The position numbers and the translations under genes are program-made. 64,000 nucleotides of DNA, from the NCBI GenBank assembly GCA_012934845.2, contig WNNJ02002105.1, positions 124,001 through 188,000 of the forward strand, written 5' to 3'. This DNA comes from Pomphorhynchus laevis. Lineage: Eukaryota; Acanthocephala; Palaeacanthocephala; Echinorhynchida; Pomphorhynchidae. The notes beneath the pieces are model-generated. The model was not told the DNA's origin. It did not search any database and saw only the letters and a program-made list of their open reading frames with translations. Shown piece after piece: positions 11,930 to 22,609 of this stretch (the stretch's first letter is position 1; every line of letters starts with the position of its first letter).

Positions 11930-12631
11930 GGGCCAAACCCAGCAAAAAACGTTAAAAAGGTTTAAGATTTTATTATCAATATTTCTTCCACCAATTGTGG
12001 ACATCGTCAGGATAAATTGTATGTTATTTTATCTCTACATTCACAAATATTTTTACATTCATTTATTTTCACAAATATTTTTACATTCACAAATATTTCA
12101 ACACAGAATATCTCATTCCGATTCAATATATTTAATATTTAATAAATATTTTTACAAATATTTATAAAATATATTATTTTGATTTAAAAACTCGTGTTTG
12201 TAATTAAACCAAAACAATCAACAAAACAATAAAATATTCAATAAAATATTTAATATATTTAATATTTGTGAATGATTTTAGGGCCAAACCCAGCAAAAAA
12301 CGTTAAAAAGGTTTAAGATTTTATTATCAATATTTCTTCCACCAATTGTGGACATCGTCAGGATAAATTGTATGTTATTTTATCTCTACATTCACAAATA
12401 TTTTTACATTCATTTATTTTCACAAATATTTTTACATTCACAAATATTTCAACACAGAATATCTCATTCCGATTCAATATATTTAATATTTAATAAATAT
12501 TTTTACACATATTTATAAAATATATTATTTTGATTTAAAAACTCGTGTTGGTAATTAAACCAAAACAATCAACAAAACAATAAAATATTCAATAAAATAT
12601 TTAATATATTTAATATTTAATAAATATTTTT
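11930..12631. repeat. 351-bp tandem duplication upstream of the polymerase kappa exon
   Basis: Copy 1 starts at 11930 and copy 2 at 12281, both with gggccaaacccagcaaaaaa. They stay nearly identical over about 340 bp, with a few base changes such as gtgtttgtaa/gtgttggtaa. The second copy ends about 40 bp before the ATG at 12673. It could hold 5' UTR or promoter sequence, but nothing in it proves this. Confidence 0.85.
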
Positions 12632-12672
12632 ACAAATATTTATAAAATATATCATTATCAACAAAACTCTAG

Positions 12673-13427
12673 ATGTTTGAGCTTGATGACAGTAAAGCTG
12701 GGATGCAGAGCATAGATAAGGATCAAATAAATAAAATTATTGAAGATACTTCACGTTTATCTTCTTCAAATTATTATGAATATCAACAACGTCAACTGCA
12801 GAGAATAAATGAAAGAATAGAAGAACGCAAACTTAAAATCTCTGAATTCAGTTCTGATGACTTTAGAAGAGCCCAAATCCAGGCAGATTTATATATTAAA
12901 CAATTAGACGAAAGTTTCGTAACATCCTCCACATTTGTGCATTTCGATTTGGATGCGTTTTTCTGTGCCGTTGAAATGTTAGAAAATCCCAAGCTTACTG
13001 AAATACCAATGGCTGTTGGAACAGATTCGATGTTATGTACGTCAAATTATCCTGCACGTAAATTTGGCGTACGAGCTGCTATGCCAGGATTTATAGCCAA
13101 ACGTATTTGCCCTAATTTGGTAATTATTAGACCACATCGTGAAAAGTACGTACAAGCAAGCAAGATCGTTATGAATATTTTCAAAGAATACGATCCTGAT
13201 TATCTTGCAGTTAGTGTTGATGAAGCTTACGTCAATCTTACGGATTATCTCAAACGTCATCCACATGCTAACGCTTTTGATATTGTTAACTCAATTCGAC
13301 AACGTGTAAAAGTTGAAAGTAAAGGTCTTACTGTTAGTGCAGGGATTGCATGCAATCCAAGATTATCGAAATTGTGCACCGACATTAAGAAACCTGACGG
13401 GCAGTTTGGGTACTGGCACTTATTAAA
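12673..13427 (+). CDS. POLK: DNA polymerase kappa, first coding exon (N-clasp, palm, fingers)
   Basis: Y-family translesion polymerase. Residues 1-90 match the kappa N-clasp (SKAGMQSIDKDQINKII is close to the vertebrate version). Palm metal ligands are Asp92 (HFDLDAFF) and Asp183-Glu184 (AVSVDEAYVNLT). Fingers: SNYPARKFGVRAAMPGF at 124-140, and IAKRICPNLVII after it. VSAGIACNPRLSKLCTDIKK precedes the end of the exon at GQF. An in-frame TAG directly precedes the ATG; CTCTAG|ATG could also be a splice acceptor, so an upstream exon is not excluded. The donor is unclear. GG|GTACTG after GQF gives phase 2, while the next exon needs phase 1. AACT|GTCAAA gives the right phase but adds eight residues. 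An extra G in the GGG run would explain this. Confidence 0.9.
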
Positions 13428-14008
13428 CTGTCAAAAATGAGATATATTCGTAGCATATACTCTTGAATATAATGCACATAATATTATTAAACGCTTGAAA
13501 ATAATCAAAGATTCTAATAACTTAACGCCTATAAGACTTGGAATGAGTCAGGCTTAAAATTGTCAATTATTAGTTAAGACTTAAAATAGTCAAGACTTAC
13601 CTTTCTGACTTCAAACCTGACTCACTAAAGTCATTAGTAATGATTAGACTTAGTAACATCAAAAATAGATACAGAAGACTTGTGTAATAGTTAAAATATA
13701 TGAATTGATATTGGATAATAGAAATATTATATATTTTTATTAAAAAATATTTTAATTTCTAATTGTTTGATCCTTGCAGTTTGTTCAAAACATTAATTAA
13801 TTTACAATAGATATTTGTTGTGACATACTAATTGTTTGAATAAAAATATCTATTAATTGCAGGAACGAATAAAGTGAGTGAGTAAAAAAAATTTCATTTC
13901 AATAAATTTCATTTTGAAATGAAATAAATGAAATTTATTTCATTTCGTTTCGATGATAAGCTTTATCAAGCTTTATCAAGCTTTATCAAGCTTTATCAAG
14001 CTTTATCA
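13428..14008. other. Start of the large POLK intron, no element recognised
   Basis: AT-rich intronic sequence. There is a small inverted word pair (aatagatattt / aaaatatctatt near 13808-13855) and fold-back AT words at 13890-13950. No coding potential is seen. Confidence 0.5.
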
Positions 14009-14010
14009 AG
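13965..14010. repeat. 10-bp tandem repeat (aagctttatc), about 5 copies
   Basis: aagctttatc repeats directly next to the left LTR. The LTR itself holds gataagctttatca, so the array looks like local expansion of LTR-end sequence. Confidence 0.85.
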
Positions 14011-14085
14011 CTTTCCAAGATAAGCTTTATCAAAATCAATCTAAAACAACACAATACAGATTAGTTAATAGAAAATCATATATCA
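14009..14085 (-). repeat. Left LTR (3' LTR of the gypsy element), 77 bp
   Basis: Begins agctttccaagataagcttt and ends catatatca. It is identical to 17721-17797. On the element's strand it begins TGATATATG. Confidence 0.85.
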
Positions 14086-14249
14086 TTCTTCTCGCCTTTT
14101 TCTATTGAATGTAGCTCAACTTCGTAGTCGCGTAAATACGAAGGTAGTCGTCTCTGTCGCGTCGGTTTGCAAGTTGTATGATTGTCGTCTAAGCGATTTA
14201 TATTCTCGGTACACTCGTCATTTTGAGAACATGTGTCGATCGAATTTTG

Positions 14250-16600
14250 CTAATGTACATTGCTGGTATCCCGATAAAAATCGTTGATAGACGCTTCAGG
14301 GTTATTTTCGTTTGTTTCGATGGATCCTTCTCCTTGTGCTAATTTACTATTTGAAACAGTCACGATCTTTCCATCATCTCTAGAGACACGACTATAATAA
14401 GGATTGGATGCTATCACAATAGCTTCATCAACTTTATTGTCATATTTGCCAGCTCTATCATTCTTCATCCAAACAGATGAATTTGGAATAAGCCAATGTG
14501 GCAAATCATTGATATTTATCATTCGACGCTGAAAACCAAACATTCGTTCATGTGGTGTAAAATTGGTACTGGTCGAGAGTAAACTACGAACTGCATTGAG
14601 CGCTTGAGGTAACATATCCTGCCAATTTTCTATAGGCAAATTGCACGATTCCAACGAAGCTGTTATATACGACCAAATGATCCCATTGTATCGTTCGACA
14701 AGTCCGTTTCCCTGTGGATGATAAGCACTCGAATGACTCTGTGCAGTACCATGTGAAAACAAAAATTCTCGTAGTTCGTTTGACATAAAGGATTTTCCAC
14801 GATCGCTGTGTATGTAAGCTGGTGAACCGAACATGCAAAATAGCGACTTCAGACACTTGATTACAGTGGTAGACGACATATCTCTGCAGGGAAATACGAA
14901 TGGGAACCTTGAATATTCATCGATGATACACAAGGCATAAATGTTTTCATTGTTTGAAGGCATAGGACCTTTGAAATCGATATTCAGCCTTTCAAATGGT
15001 CTAGTGGCCTTGACTAGCTGTCCCATTGCTGCTGGTTGATAAAAGCGAGGTTTAAGACGACGGCATATTTTACATTTTCCAACCATCTCGCGAATATCGT
15101 CTATTCCATATGGTAAATTCATCGTTTTAACGTAATGGTGCAAACGGATTATACCGGCATGGCAGAGTTTATCATGTAATTGATACAAATGGGAGACATT
15201 AGCATTGCACAAAATTGCATTATCTCGTGACAGGGCGTCCGCACATTCATTCTGCGATCCGGGTCTGTAAATAATGTCGAAGCGATAAGGTGACAATTCA
15301 ATCTTCCAACGTGCAAATTTATCAGCTTTGATTTTGCTGCATTTATGATTTCCAAACATCATGCTAACAGATCTTTGATCTGTTATTAACTTAAAAGGAC
15401 GATTTGTGAGATGGTGTCTCCAATATCGAACGCTTTCGACAACTGCCATTGCCTCTAGTTCTATAGCTGATTGTTTTCGTTGTGAGTTTGAAAGCGATCG
15501 GGAGAAAAACGCAACAGGTCGAGAATCTTGACTTAGTATAGCACCAATAGCACAATTCGATGCATCGGTCTCAACGACAAATTCTTTATAAGGGTCAATA
15601 GCTGCAAGTGATGCAGATGCAATATCGTTTTTAAGATTTTTTATCGCACATGTCACTTCATCATTGAGTGGAAACAAAATAACATTTAATAGAGGCTTAA
15701 TTTTGAGTGAAAAGTTCTCGATCCACTTTGCATAATGAGCGAACATTCCACACATCCTTTTTAACGACTTCTGATCGTGTGGATTTTGCATCTCCATTAG
15801 TGGTTTAACTCTGCTCGGGTCAGGACGGATAGTGCCTTGCGAAATTAAGTAGCCCAAAAAAACAAATCGTTTCTAATTGGTATTCAGACTTTTGCTTTGA
15901 AATTGTCAGATTTAGCGAATTGGCAATTTTCATGAAACAATTTAGACGTTCGTTATGTTCTTCGACAGTATTACCGCAAATTATAATGTCATCTAGATAA
16001 GCATATGTTCCCGTCAAATTCTTTTCTTCGATAACTGAATCCATCAGTCGTTGAAAACAGGGAACAGCATTAGTAATACCGAAGGGCAATCGACAAAATT
16101 GCCACAGACGTCCATTGGCTTCAAAGGCTGTGTACGGTCTATCTTGCTTTCGAATAGATACTTGATGATAGGCAGACGATAAATCAAGTCTTGAAAAAAC
16201 TTTAAAAGTCGATACCCTGTCTATAATCGCTTGAATATTCGGTAAGGGGTATGCGTCTAATTGAGTATAGTAATTGATTGTACGGGAATAATCTATAACC
16301 ATTCGTGGCTTGTGAAGCTGAGAACGAACGACAAGTACTTGAGATCTCCACGGTGATCTGCTTTGCTCAATTATTCCATCGTTTTGCAAATTTTGAATCT
16401 CCTTTCGTATAAAACCGAGATCATCATAATTATAACGTCTAGATTTTGATGCAATGGGTTTTACATTTGAAGGCAGATTAGGAAATAGGTCAGGAGCTTC
16501 TAGTTTGGCAGACTGAATGTGATTGATTTGCACCGATGATGACTGTCCATTAAAATTTAAAGTAAGAGATTTCAATTTTGACAAAAAATCGAGACCAATA
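14250..16600 (-). mobile_element. pol region of the gypsy element (RT, RNase H, integrase)
   Basis: RT around 15830-16480 (SPWRSQVLVVRS, LDLSSAYHQV, FGITNAV, YLDDIIICG). RNase H around 15250-15750 (VVETDASNCAIG, ELEAMAVVESV). Integrase zinc domain around 15050-15200 and catalytic core around 14650-15000. These are the replication and integration enzymes of the element, treated here as a fossil record of a recent insertion. Confidence 0.85.
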
Positions 16601-16649
16601 ATTACCGGAAAACATAATCTATCCATCGCGAAAAACTTTACAGTTTTAT

Positions 16650-17693
16650 ATGAGATTCCATTAAAACCATATCTACGATACAATATTCGGTGATTTGCTT
16701 AGTTGTTGATTTCGTAGCCATTACTACGTGTTCATTGCACTTCAATTTTGAAAGATTTAATAAGTGTACAGTCGAAGAATCGATAAAATTGTGCGTGCTA
16801 CCAGTATCAATAAGTGCCACAATTTGTTGAGATTGAATTTCTACTGTCTCAGTGCATTTCATCAGTTGATTTGACAAACGTGGAGAGATGCGAGACGAAA
16901 GGCATTCCAGGGTCGCAGTGATATGCGAAGTTTTCGATGACTTACACACTGATGCAAAATGTCCTTTTTTTCCACATTGATAGCAAGTAGCATTTTTAGC
17001 AGGACAAGCAGTGCGATAATGACGAGCTCGACCACAAAAGTAACAATTAAGTTGATTCGTGTGTAATACCGATTCTTTAGTGTTTGAAGGACGAATTTCG
17101 ATTTTGTTAATCGATGCCGACGATGAATGATTTAGCGATATGTCGCTTTGATTTTCAGTTGTGCGAAATTGATCGGATTGAACTTGTGCGGATTCTAACG
17201 CGTATGCAAGTGTCAACATTTCTTCGAGCGAGTTGGCTTTATTTTCCAACAGTCGCTGGCGAATGTACGACGATCGGATGCCCTGTACGAAAGAATCAAG
17301 AATATGCTGTTTTCTATTCTCTAATGCAACCACATCTTTGAAATCGCATTCATCCGCAAGCGCCTCCAATTGACGAACATACTGCGACAACGTCTGATTG
17401 TCGGTTTGTGTTGAACTGTGAAGTTTATACCGAGCAAAAACTGAGTTGATTGGATGGAGCAGTATACCATCGAGTATAAAGACAGCCTCCACAAAAGTTG
17501 TACATTTTGAAATCGGCAAGTATAATCGCGTCGATAACAGATTTACCAACAAAGAAAGTTGTTGCGCATCAGATGGGCTATCCAAACAAGAAATAAACGA
17601 TTGAAATTTTGACTTCCAATGAGACCATTCTTGAGAGGAAGAACTGCTATCAGGATCGCTTGCAAATATTTGAGGCTTCAAGAACTTCTCCAT
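16650..17693 (-). mobile_element. gag and protease region of the gypsy element
   Basis: The start MEKFLKPQIFASD lies 27 bp inside the 5' LTR. A capsid-like stretch of about 200 residues is followed by two zinc knuckles (CYFCGRARHYRTAC and CYQCGKKGHFASVC, about 16950-17050). The protease signature ALIDTGSTHNFID lies near 16790-16830. It codes for the particle protein and its processing enzyme. Confidence 0.8.
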
Positions 17694-17720
17694 TGATTTT
17701 GATAAATTGTAATAAAAGAG

Positions 17721-17797
17721 AGCTTTCCAAGATAAGCTTTATCAAAATCAATCTAAAACAACACAATACAGATTAGTTAATAGAAAATCATATATCA
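17721..17797 (-). repeat. Right LTR (5' LTR of the gypsy element), 77 bp
   Basis: Identical to 14009-14085. At this length it can hold only a minimal promoter and polyadenylation region. No clear target-site duplication is visible. Confidence 0.85.
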
Positions 17798-17829
17798 GCA
17801 ATTAATATCACATGTATGATTTGTATTAT

Positions 17830-18260
17830 TAAATTTTCTGTTTTCTGTTTTGCTTTAACTTGTTTCTCTTTATTAATTTTTCTTTTCCGACTTCACTTAT
17901 CTGGTCGATGTATATATATTTCTTTGGTGATCTCAGTGGCATTCATAAGCTGATCTACTTCCGTTCTTGTCTCGTTCTTACATCGTATTTCCTGATTCTC
18001 ATAATTATTATTACCTTAGCCGCTTTGGAAACTTTCAATTTTGCTCTTTTTCATATCTAGTGTACCATAAAGCTGCTTGTATCCTCCGGCATCTTCGCCG
18101 CTTCGATCATATTTCCCTTCGTCTTTCCGTCCTATCCTGCTCCACTATTAACCTTCGTTTTAAATTTTGTTTGCGTATCCTTAACTCTTGTATTTTATAT
18201 TGTCACTTAACATACTACTTACACCTTGCTTATATAACTGACAACTCTGTCAGTCTCCTT
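17830..18260 (+). pseudogene. Pyrimidine-rich LINE family, RT C-terminal relic
   Basis: C/T-rich on the + strand. The segment cttcgccgcttcgatcatat near 18090 parallels cttcgtcgttttgatcatac at 19109 and ctcgcttcgaccacacatct at 10620. All encode the LxRFDH region of the family. It is heavily decayed. Confidence 0.5.
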
Positions 18261-18290
18261 AATTAGGGAAATTCAACCTCATAAATGTTG

Positions 18291-18802
18291 GTATTCAACC
18301 AACTACCAACAAGACGATTTCAATGCATCATTTCAATATGATGGAAGACCACCATGCTTATCGTCAATATAGTGCATGCTGAGGGACGAAACAACGATGA
18401 TACAGAGACTTCCACTTATGGGTCCCGCCCTGTGGAGTTGTCTGGACAGCATGCTTTCTGTCGTAATGCGACCTTATAGCTTAAGCTATTATGTAGCCAG
18501 CTAAAATACAAGTTAGTCGAAGAGGTCCGGAAATATCTCAACAAAATGAAATTCAACCGACTACCAACAAGACGATTTCAATGCATCATTTTAATCTTAT
18601 GGAGGACAAGCATGTTTATCGTCAATATAGTGCATGCTGAGGGACGAAACAACGATGATACAGGGACGTCCACTGATGAGTCCCGCCCTGTGGAGTTGTC
18701 TGGACAGCATGCTCTCTGCCGTAATGCGACCTGATAGCTTAAGCTATTATGTAGCCAGCTAAAATACAAGTTAGTCGAAGAGGTTCAGAAATATCTCAAC
18801 AA
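18291..18802 (+). repeat. Tandem dimer of a 258-bp repeat carrying hammerhead ribozyme parts
   Basis: Two head-to-tail units, period 258 bp: ctaccaacaagacgatttca at 18303 and 18561, gagggacgaaacaacgatga at 18381 and 18639. Roughly 90 percent identity by eye. Each unit carries gcatgctg before and cagcatgc after the ribozyme parts, an 8-bp closing stem. The flanks show no coding sequence. It lies between two pyrimidine-rich LINE relics. Confidence 0.9.
18383..18684 (+). ncRNA. Hammerhead ribozyme split over two repeat units (type II topology)
   Basis: All conserved parts are present. GGGAC-GAAA-CAAC is at 18383-18395. GUUGUC (18437-18442) is followed by UGGAC (18443-18447). GUCCA-CUGAUGA-GUCCC is at 18668-18684. 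Stem I UGGAC/GUCCA, stem II GUCCC/GGGAC and stem III ACAAC/GUUGU each have five perfect pairs; the cleavage triplet is GUC, predicted to be cut after C18442. The stem III loop is about 41 nt and the stem I loop about 220 nt. Unit 1's own CUGAUGA is mutated (CUUAUGG), so unit 2 supplies it. Within one unit the order is GAAA, CUGAUGA, cleavage site, which gives a crossed fold. Activity is not shown. Confidence 0.7.
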
Positions 18803-19084
18803 AAAGAATTTATACTCTTAAAGGTAGATGATATTCTATAAGTTTACATGCTTATTTCGAATTTTTTACGCAAAATGATATTTTTCATCGTTTGTTAACT
18901 TTAAATAATTACGTAACTGAGATTTAATTACATTTTTTCTAAAAATGTAATTGAATTTTCCAAATTCTTCGAGTACGCTAAAATAAATTTTAAAATTTTT
19001 GTAAAATTATAAAATTTTAGATTATATAAATATTTCATTGTTTCATCATTAGTGACGGAACAATAATTTTCCAAATTGATACTT

Positions 19085-19540
19085 ATAAAAAGTATCAATA
19101 TTTCCTCCGTCTTCGTCGTTTTGATCATACATCCTACCATCTTGCTTCTATCGATTTACCTACAATTTATTGTCGTGTTCAAATTCGTCTTCTTCTCATT
19201 GCTTTCTGCCTTGTAACTTTTCATACCCCTTAATTTCTCAATCTTCCTTTTCTTGATAATTCTCGTCCTGTTTACTGTTCCTTGCGTTCCTGTAATTCCC
19301 TTCTTTTACATGTCCCAAACTACTCTACCTCCTTTGGACTCCGCTCCTTCCTGGTGGCTGCTCCTCTATCTTAGTATCATCTGCCCATTCATATACGCTA
19401 ATCAACTTCCCTGCCGTGCCTCAAACGCCAAATCCGATTCCATTTAAACAATTTATCTGCTTGACTTTTTCATTTTTGTTAGTGGACTTGTAAGCGTGCA
19501 GCTTGTACGCATTTTCCACGTTAAATAAATTTGTATTATT
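19085..19540 (+). mobile_element. Pyrimidine-rich LINE family, 3' end
   Basis: RT C-terminal relic (FLDNSRPVYC, LRSFLVAAPL-like words near 19330-19360) running into the family's 3' end: stem gcgtgca / tgtacgc (19494-19510) and attttccacgttaaataaa. 5'-truncated and decayed. Confidence 0.65.
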
Positions 19541-19544
19541 ATTA

Positions 19545-20350
19545 AAAGAAAAAGTGGTTTATAAATTAGTGGTTCATACAAGTGAGGTTTATAATAAGTG
19601 GTTCATACACGTGACGAAGTTGCGTAGTCTTAGAAAAGAGTAAACACCGTCCTAGTTTTATAAAGAAGTGCTTTAAAAGAGTGTGCTTGTTTGAATTTTG
19701 TTATATTGTTGATGTAGATTGAAGTTCCATTCTTGGTATTATCCGAAACAAATGATGAGGAATTCTCTTACCTAATTAATAGCTTTGGCTATTTCTTTTA
19801 ATGCGATAGAAATGTATAATTAGAATAAAAACGCACTATTTGATGAATAATTTACGGCTACTTATTTGTATCATTATTGTTCGCTTTTAACATTACTTTC
19901 CAACATTCGCTGTGGATGTTCTATAAACTTAAAGATGTTGATGAACAAAATATAATAACTATCGCAGTATTTTCTTATAATGAGCAACAATAAATCAGCC
20001 TTACATTTATGGTCGGAACATGGCTCTACACTATTATCTGAGGATTCAATTATAAGTTGAGATAATGTAGTGAATCAGCGAGACTTCGCCAATGAGGCTT
20101 TATTGAACAATCTACAAACAGGTCAAGGGGGCGATAAGTCATACAAAACATTTACGCCATACTTTCTCTATCGGATAATCTTCCAGATATGGCATTGCGA
20201 GTTTCATAGGCATTGAGCCCTATTTCACTCAGTAGTATAATAATTTTTAATTCATCATTTGCTGATAGCAAACCGCTGTTTATTGAATTTTATCGGCCCG
20301 AAATTTTTATCTCATTACTTTTAGCAGAACTGACATACCTAAATCAGGAG
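19545..20350. other. AT-rich intronic stretch, nothing recognised
   Basis: A short duplicated word gtggttcataca near 19570-19610 is the only structure I see. No ORF or motif could be assigned. Confidence 0.4.
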
Positions 20351-20352
20351 TA

Positions 20353-20500
20353 TACAAATGTGATATGGCTTAAGAAAAAAGGATGAAAACATGAACTATT
20401 GATATAATCATATATTTTGCAATTTATACGAATGTGATATGGCTTGAAGAAAACGGATGAAAATACGAACTATGATATAATCGTATATTTTGCAATTTGG
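20353..20500. repeat. 74-bp tandem duplication
   Basis: tacaaatgtgatatggctta at 20353 and tacgaatgtgatatggcttg at 20427, continuing to catatattttgcaattt in both. About 85 percent identical by eye. Confidence 0.8.
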
Positions 20501-20659
20501 AATAATATAAATGTATCGATATCAATAGTGTCAACTCGAGTCCCGTGATTATTTACAAGACAATATTCTGATAATGGACGATAAAAAATCCTTTGCGGTC
20601 TATCGGCTTCGGGTAAAAATAAAGAGTTATAAGGTTCAGATCCTACCACAAAGCACTAA

Positions 20660-22090
20660 TGCGGTGCTCTACGGTTGAATCACTCAGTGTTCTTAACATA
20701 CCTAAGAGCCCACTCGCAGCTAATGATGGTAGGTAGTCTCGATATGAGGAGCTTAAGATACCTTAGCCTTTGCTCGGAGGACGTCCTTTTGAAAATAAGA
20801 CTAATCCCGAGATAGCCCAGGGACATCATAAGCGCACCCGAATGCTCCATCTTAATGACAGATGTTAGGTAATTTTCAGGAACCACCCAGTTCTCTTCAG
20901 GACACTCTTGAATCTGTTAAAATCTGATTCAGCGGCCCATCTAACAGGTGTGTAAAGACTAGAAGTGGTTGATTATTCAAATTGGAAGAAAGAGGATTTT
21001 GCTAGTCTCTTGCAAGGGCGCCAAGAAAAACAACAGCCCGCGATTAGTGGAGTTGAGCAGAAAGCGAGAAGGTCGCTGGTCTTTTAATCTATAGAAAAAA
21101 CGGCTGATGTATGAGACTACATCTTTGCATCTGTGCCCATATAACAGAACTGTGATATCACCAGCGTATACCACGAAATGTTGATCACGTTTAAATGCCT
21201 CGAAGAGAACAATGGAAGTAGCAAGATATAAGATAGGAGAAAAAGAAGATCATTGATGCACACCTTTAATTGGGTAGAACTAGGACCCATCATGGTCATC
21301 TTGGTACAATAATCGCTTAGTGTACAGCGAAATCGCCATCCTGTTAACAATTCTGGCATGCAACTTACATCTCCATTCGTAAATGGAGATGTGGGGTTTG
21401 ATATTAAATAAGCCACAAGTTTTTAGGAGATGTAATAGGATTCTTTTTTGTTAAAAGTAGTCTAAGGCTAATGTTGATGCTGACAATAATACATGGTGAG
21501 GCCAAAGGCATAGTGATGGCAACCTACTTTCTCTGAATGTGTCAAAAGCTGACAAACGTGAGTAGAGAGTGGCGTACTGGTTTTGGATGTTCCTACAAGC
21601 GGACCCCGAAAGTTGAGGATATTTGTATATCCAGAACAAATATATATATATATTGGCTATGCTTATGCGTTTACCGTCCATACAAAAAGTTATAGCTAAA
21701 CATGACAGGGCTAAACAAGAGTAGTTAAGTAGAAAGATAATCTTAATAGATTCTTGACTAGAGTTTCAAGACATTGAGATGAAAAGGAATGAGGCAGGGT
21801 TATATACGGAGTATAATGAGCGGATAATGCGTTGGTAAAAAATCTAGTAATGTCCTGGCGAGACCGGACCGATCTAGTTTCCTGAAGGACTAGTACATCA
21901 GCGTCGCGATTAGATAAAAGAGCAGAAGCACCTCCCGAATTCCACTGAAAAATGTTTAGTGAAAAAGGATATTGACTACTTCCCATTGCGTTGGTTTACG
22001 AGTGGGAAAGCTGACTTCTACTTGAATCAGCAGTGGAAGGGTTGTCCCTTACACTGCCGAATCCTGCCGGCGTATCCCAGTTATCTTCGC
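20660..22090 (-). mobile_element. Jockey-like LINE relic with large internal deletions
   Basis: On the - strand: FSLNIFQWNSGGASAL (endonuclease start, 21960), QETRSVRS, KRISIANIYI, then a jump to SAFDTFRESRLPSLC (linker before the RT). A later jump leads to RT blocks near 21350 and to the C-terminal LKLLISRLPTIISCEWALR (20700-20780). Compared with the intact 819-residue ORF2 at 33.1-35.6 kb, most of the endonuclease/linker and the first RT blocks are missing. The left end keeps the last few ORF1 codons. Confidence 0.75.
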
Positions 22091-22180
22091 TTTATGCCTG
22101 TTTATATAACTCGTATAATGTGCCTGTTTATATAACTTTATGCCTGTTTATATAACTTTATGCCTGTTTATATAACTCGC
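22084..22180. repeat. Tandem repeat of about 20 bp (tttatgcctgtttatataac), 4 copies
   Basis: gcctgtttatataac appears four times, three with the tttat lead. A simple local expansion. Confidence 0.85.
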
Positions 22181-22600
22181 TCTCCCACACCATGAAAACA
22201 CTTGCCGTTTTGACAGTATGTTATCCATAATGTTATCAAATAATGTCGACCGATTTTTTTATTGAATTTCTCCAGAAGACCCGAAATTCTCATAGTCATC
22301 GTATAATGCCGAAATAGCTTGTGGACAAAAGAATAAACTTTTATTTTTCCTTCGCCAGAAAATCGGAACGATCATCACCAAAAGTTAATGCTGAATATTT
22401 ATTCAGGCAAAACTGAATGAATACGATTTGTTCATTTCCTGTGGATAATTTGTCAAAACTTCTACATTGCACATGCTGTGTATGACGTTGTTTCATTATC
22501 TTATTACACACATCATTTAACATCACGCGAGTAATATTCGCTTACGGCCAACCTTAATTATTACACAAGACGAAGATGTTATGGTTGTTCAGTCTGCTCA
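22181..22600. other. Unassigned stretch
   Basis: A 61-codon open frame on the - strand (22341-22526) includes HVQCRSFDKLSTG, but I recognise no family. Probably not a gene. Confidence 0.3.
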
Positions 22601-22609
22601 CAACAAAAA

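Larger units (their letters stand above)
14009..17797 (-). mobile_element. Ty3/gypsy LTR retrotransposon, mag-like, young
   Basis: A 3.8-kb element on the - strand, bounded by two identical 77-bp direct repeats. Parts in order: gag with two CCHC knuckles, a retropepsin-type protease (LIDTGST), reverse transcriptase (YLDD box), RNase H, and integrase with an HHCC zinc domain and DDE core (IDFKGP, HSDRGKSF, HPQGNGLVERYN). The Bombyx mag element also has 77-bp LTRs, so a mag-like Ty3/gypsy is likely. Identical LTRs point to a recent insertion. It looks nearly whole, with about two breaks in the coding part; some gypsy elements use frame changes between gag and pol, so the real number may be lower. 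No envelope gene is seen. Confidence 0.85.

Noticed and set aside
18632-18712. Single-unit hammerhead fold
   Set aside because: Within one unit stems I, II and III would cross each other. The dimer gives a nested fold with all parts intact, so I prefer that model.
18546-18769. Small open frames over the hammerhead repeat
   Set aside because: Both strands are open by chance over a structured repeat, and the frames are not kept between the two units.
22341-22526. 61-codon open frame on the - strand as a host gene
   Set aside because: No family recognised, no splice context, and flanked by repeats.
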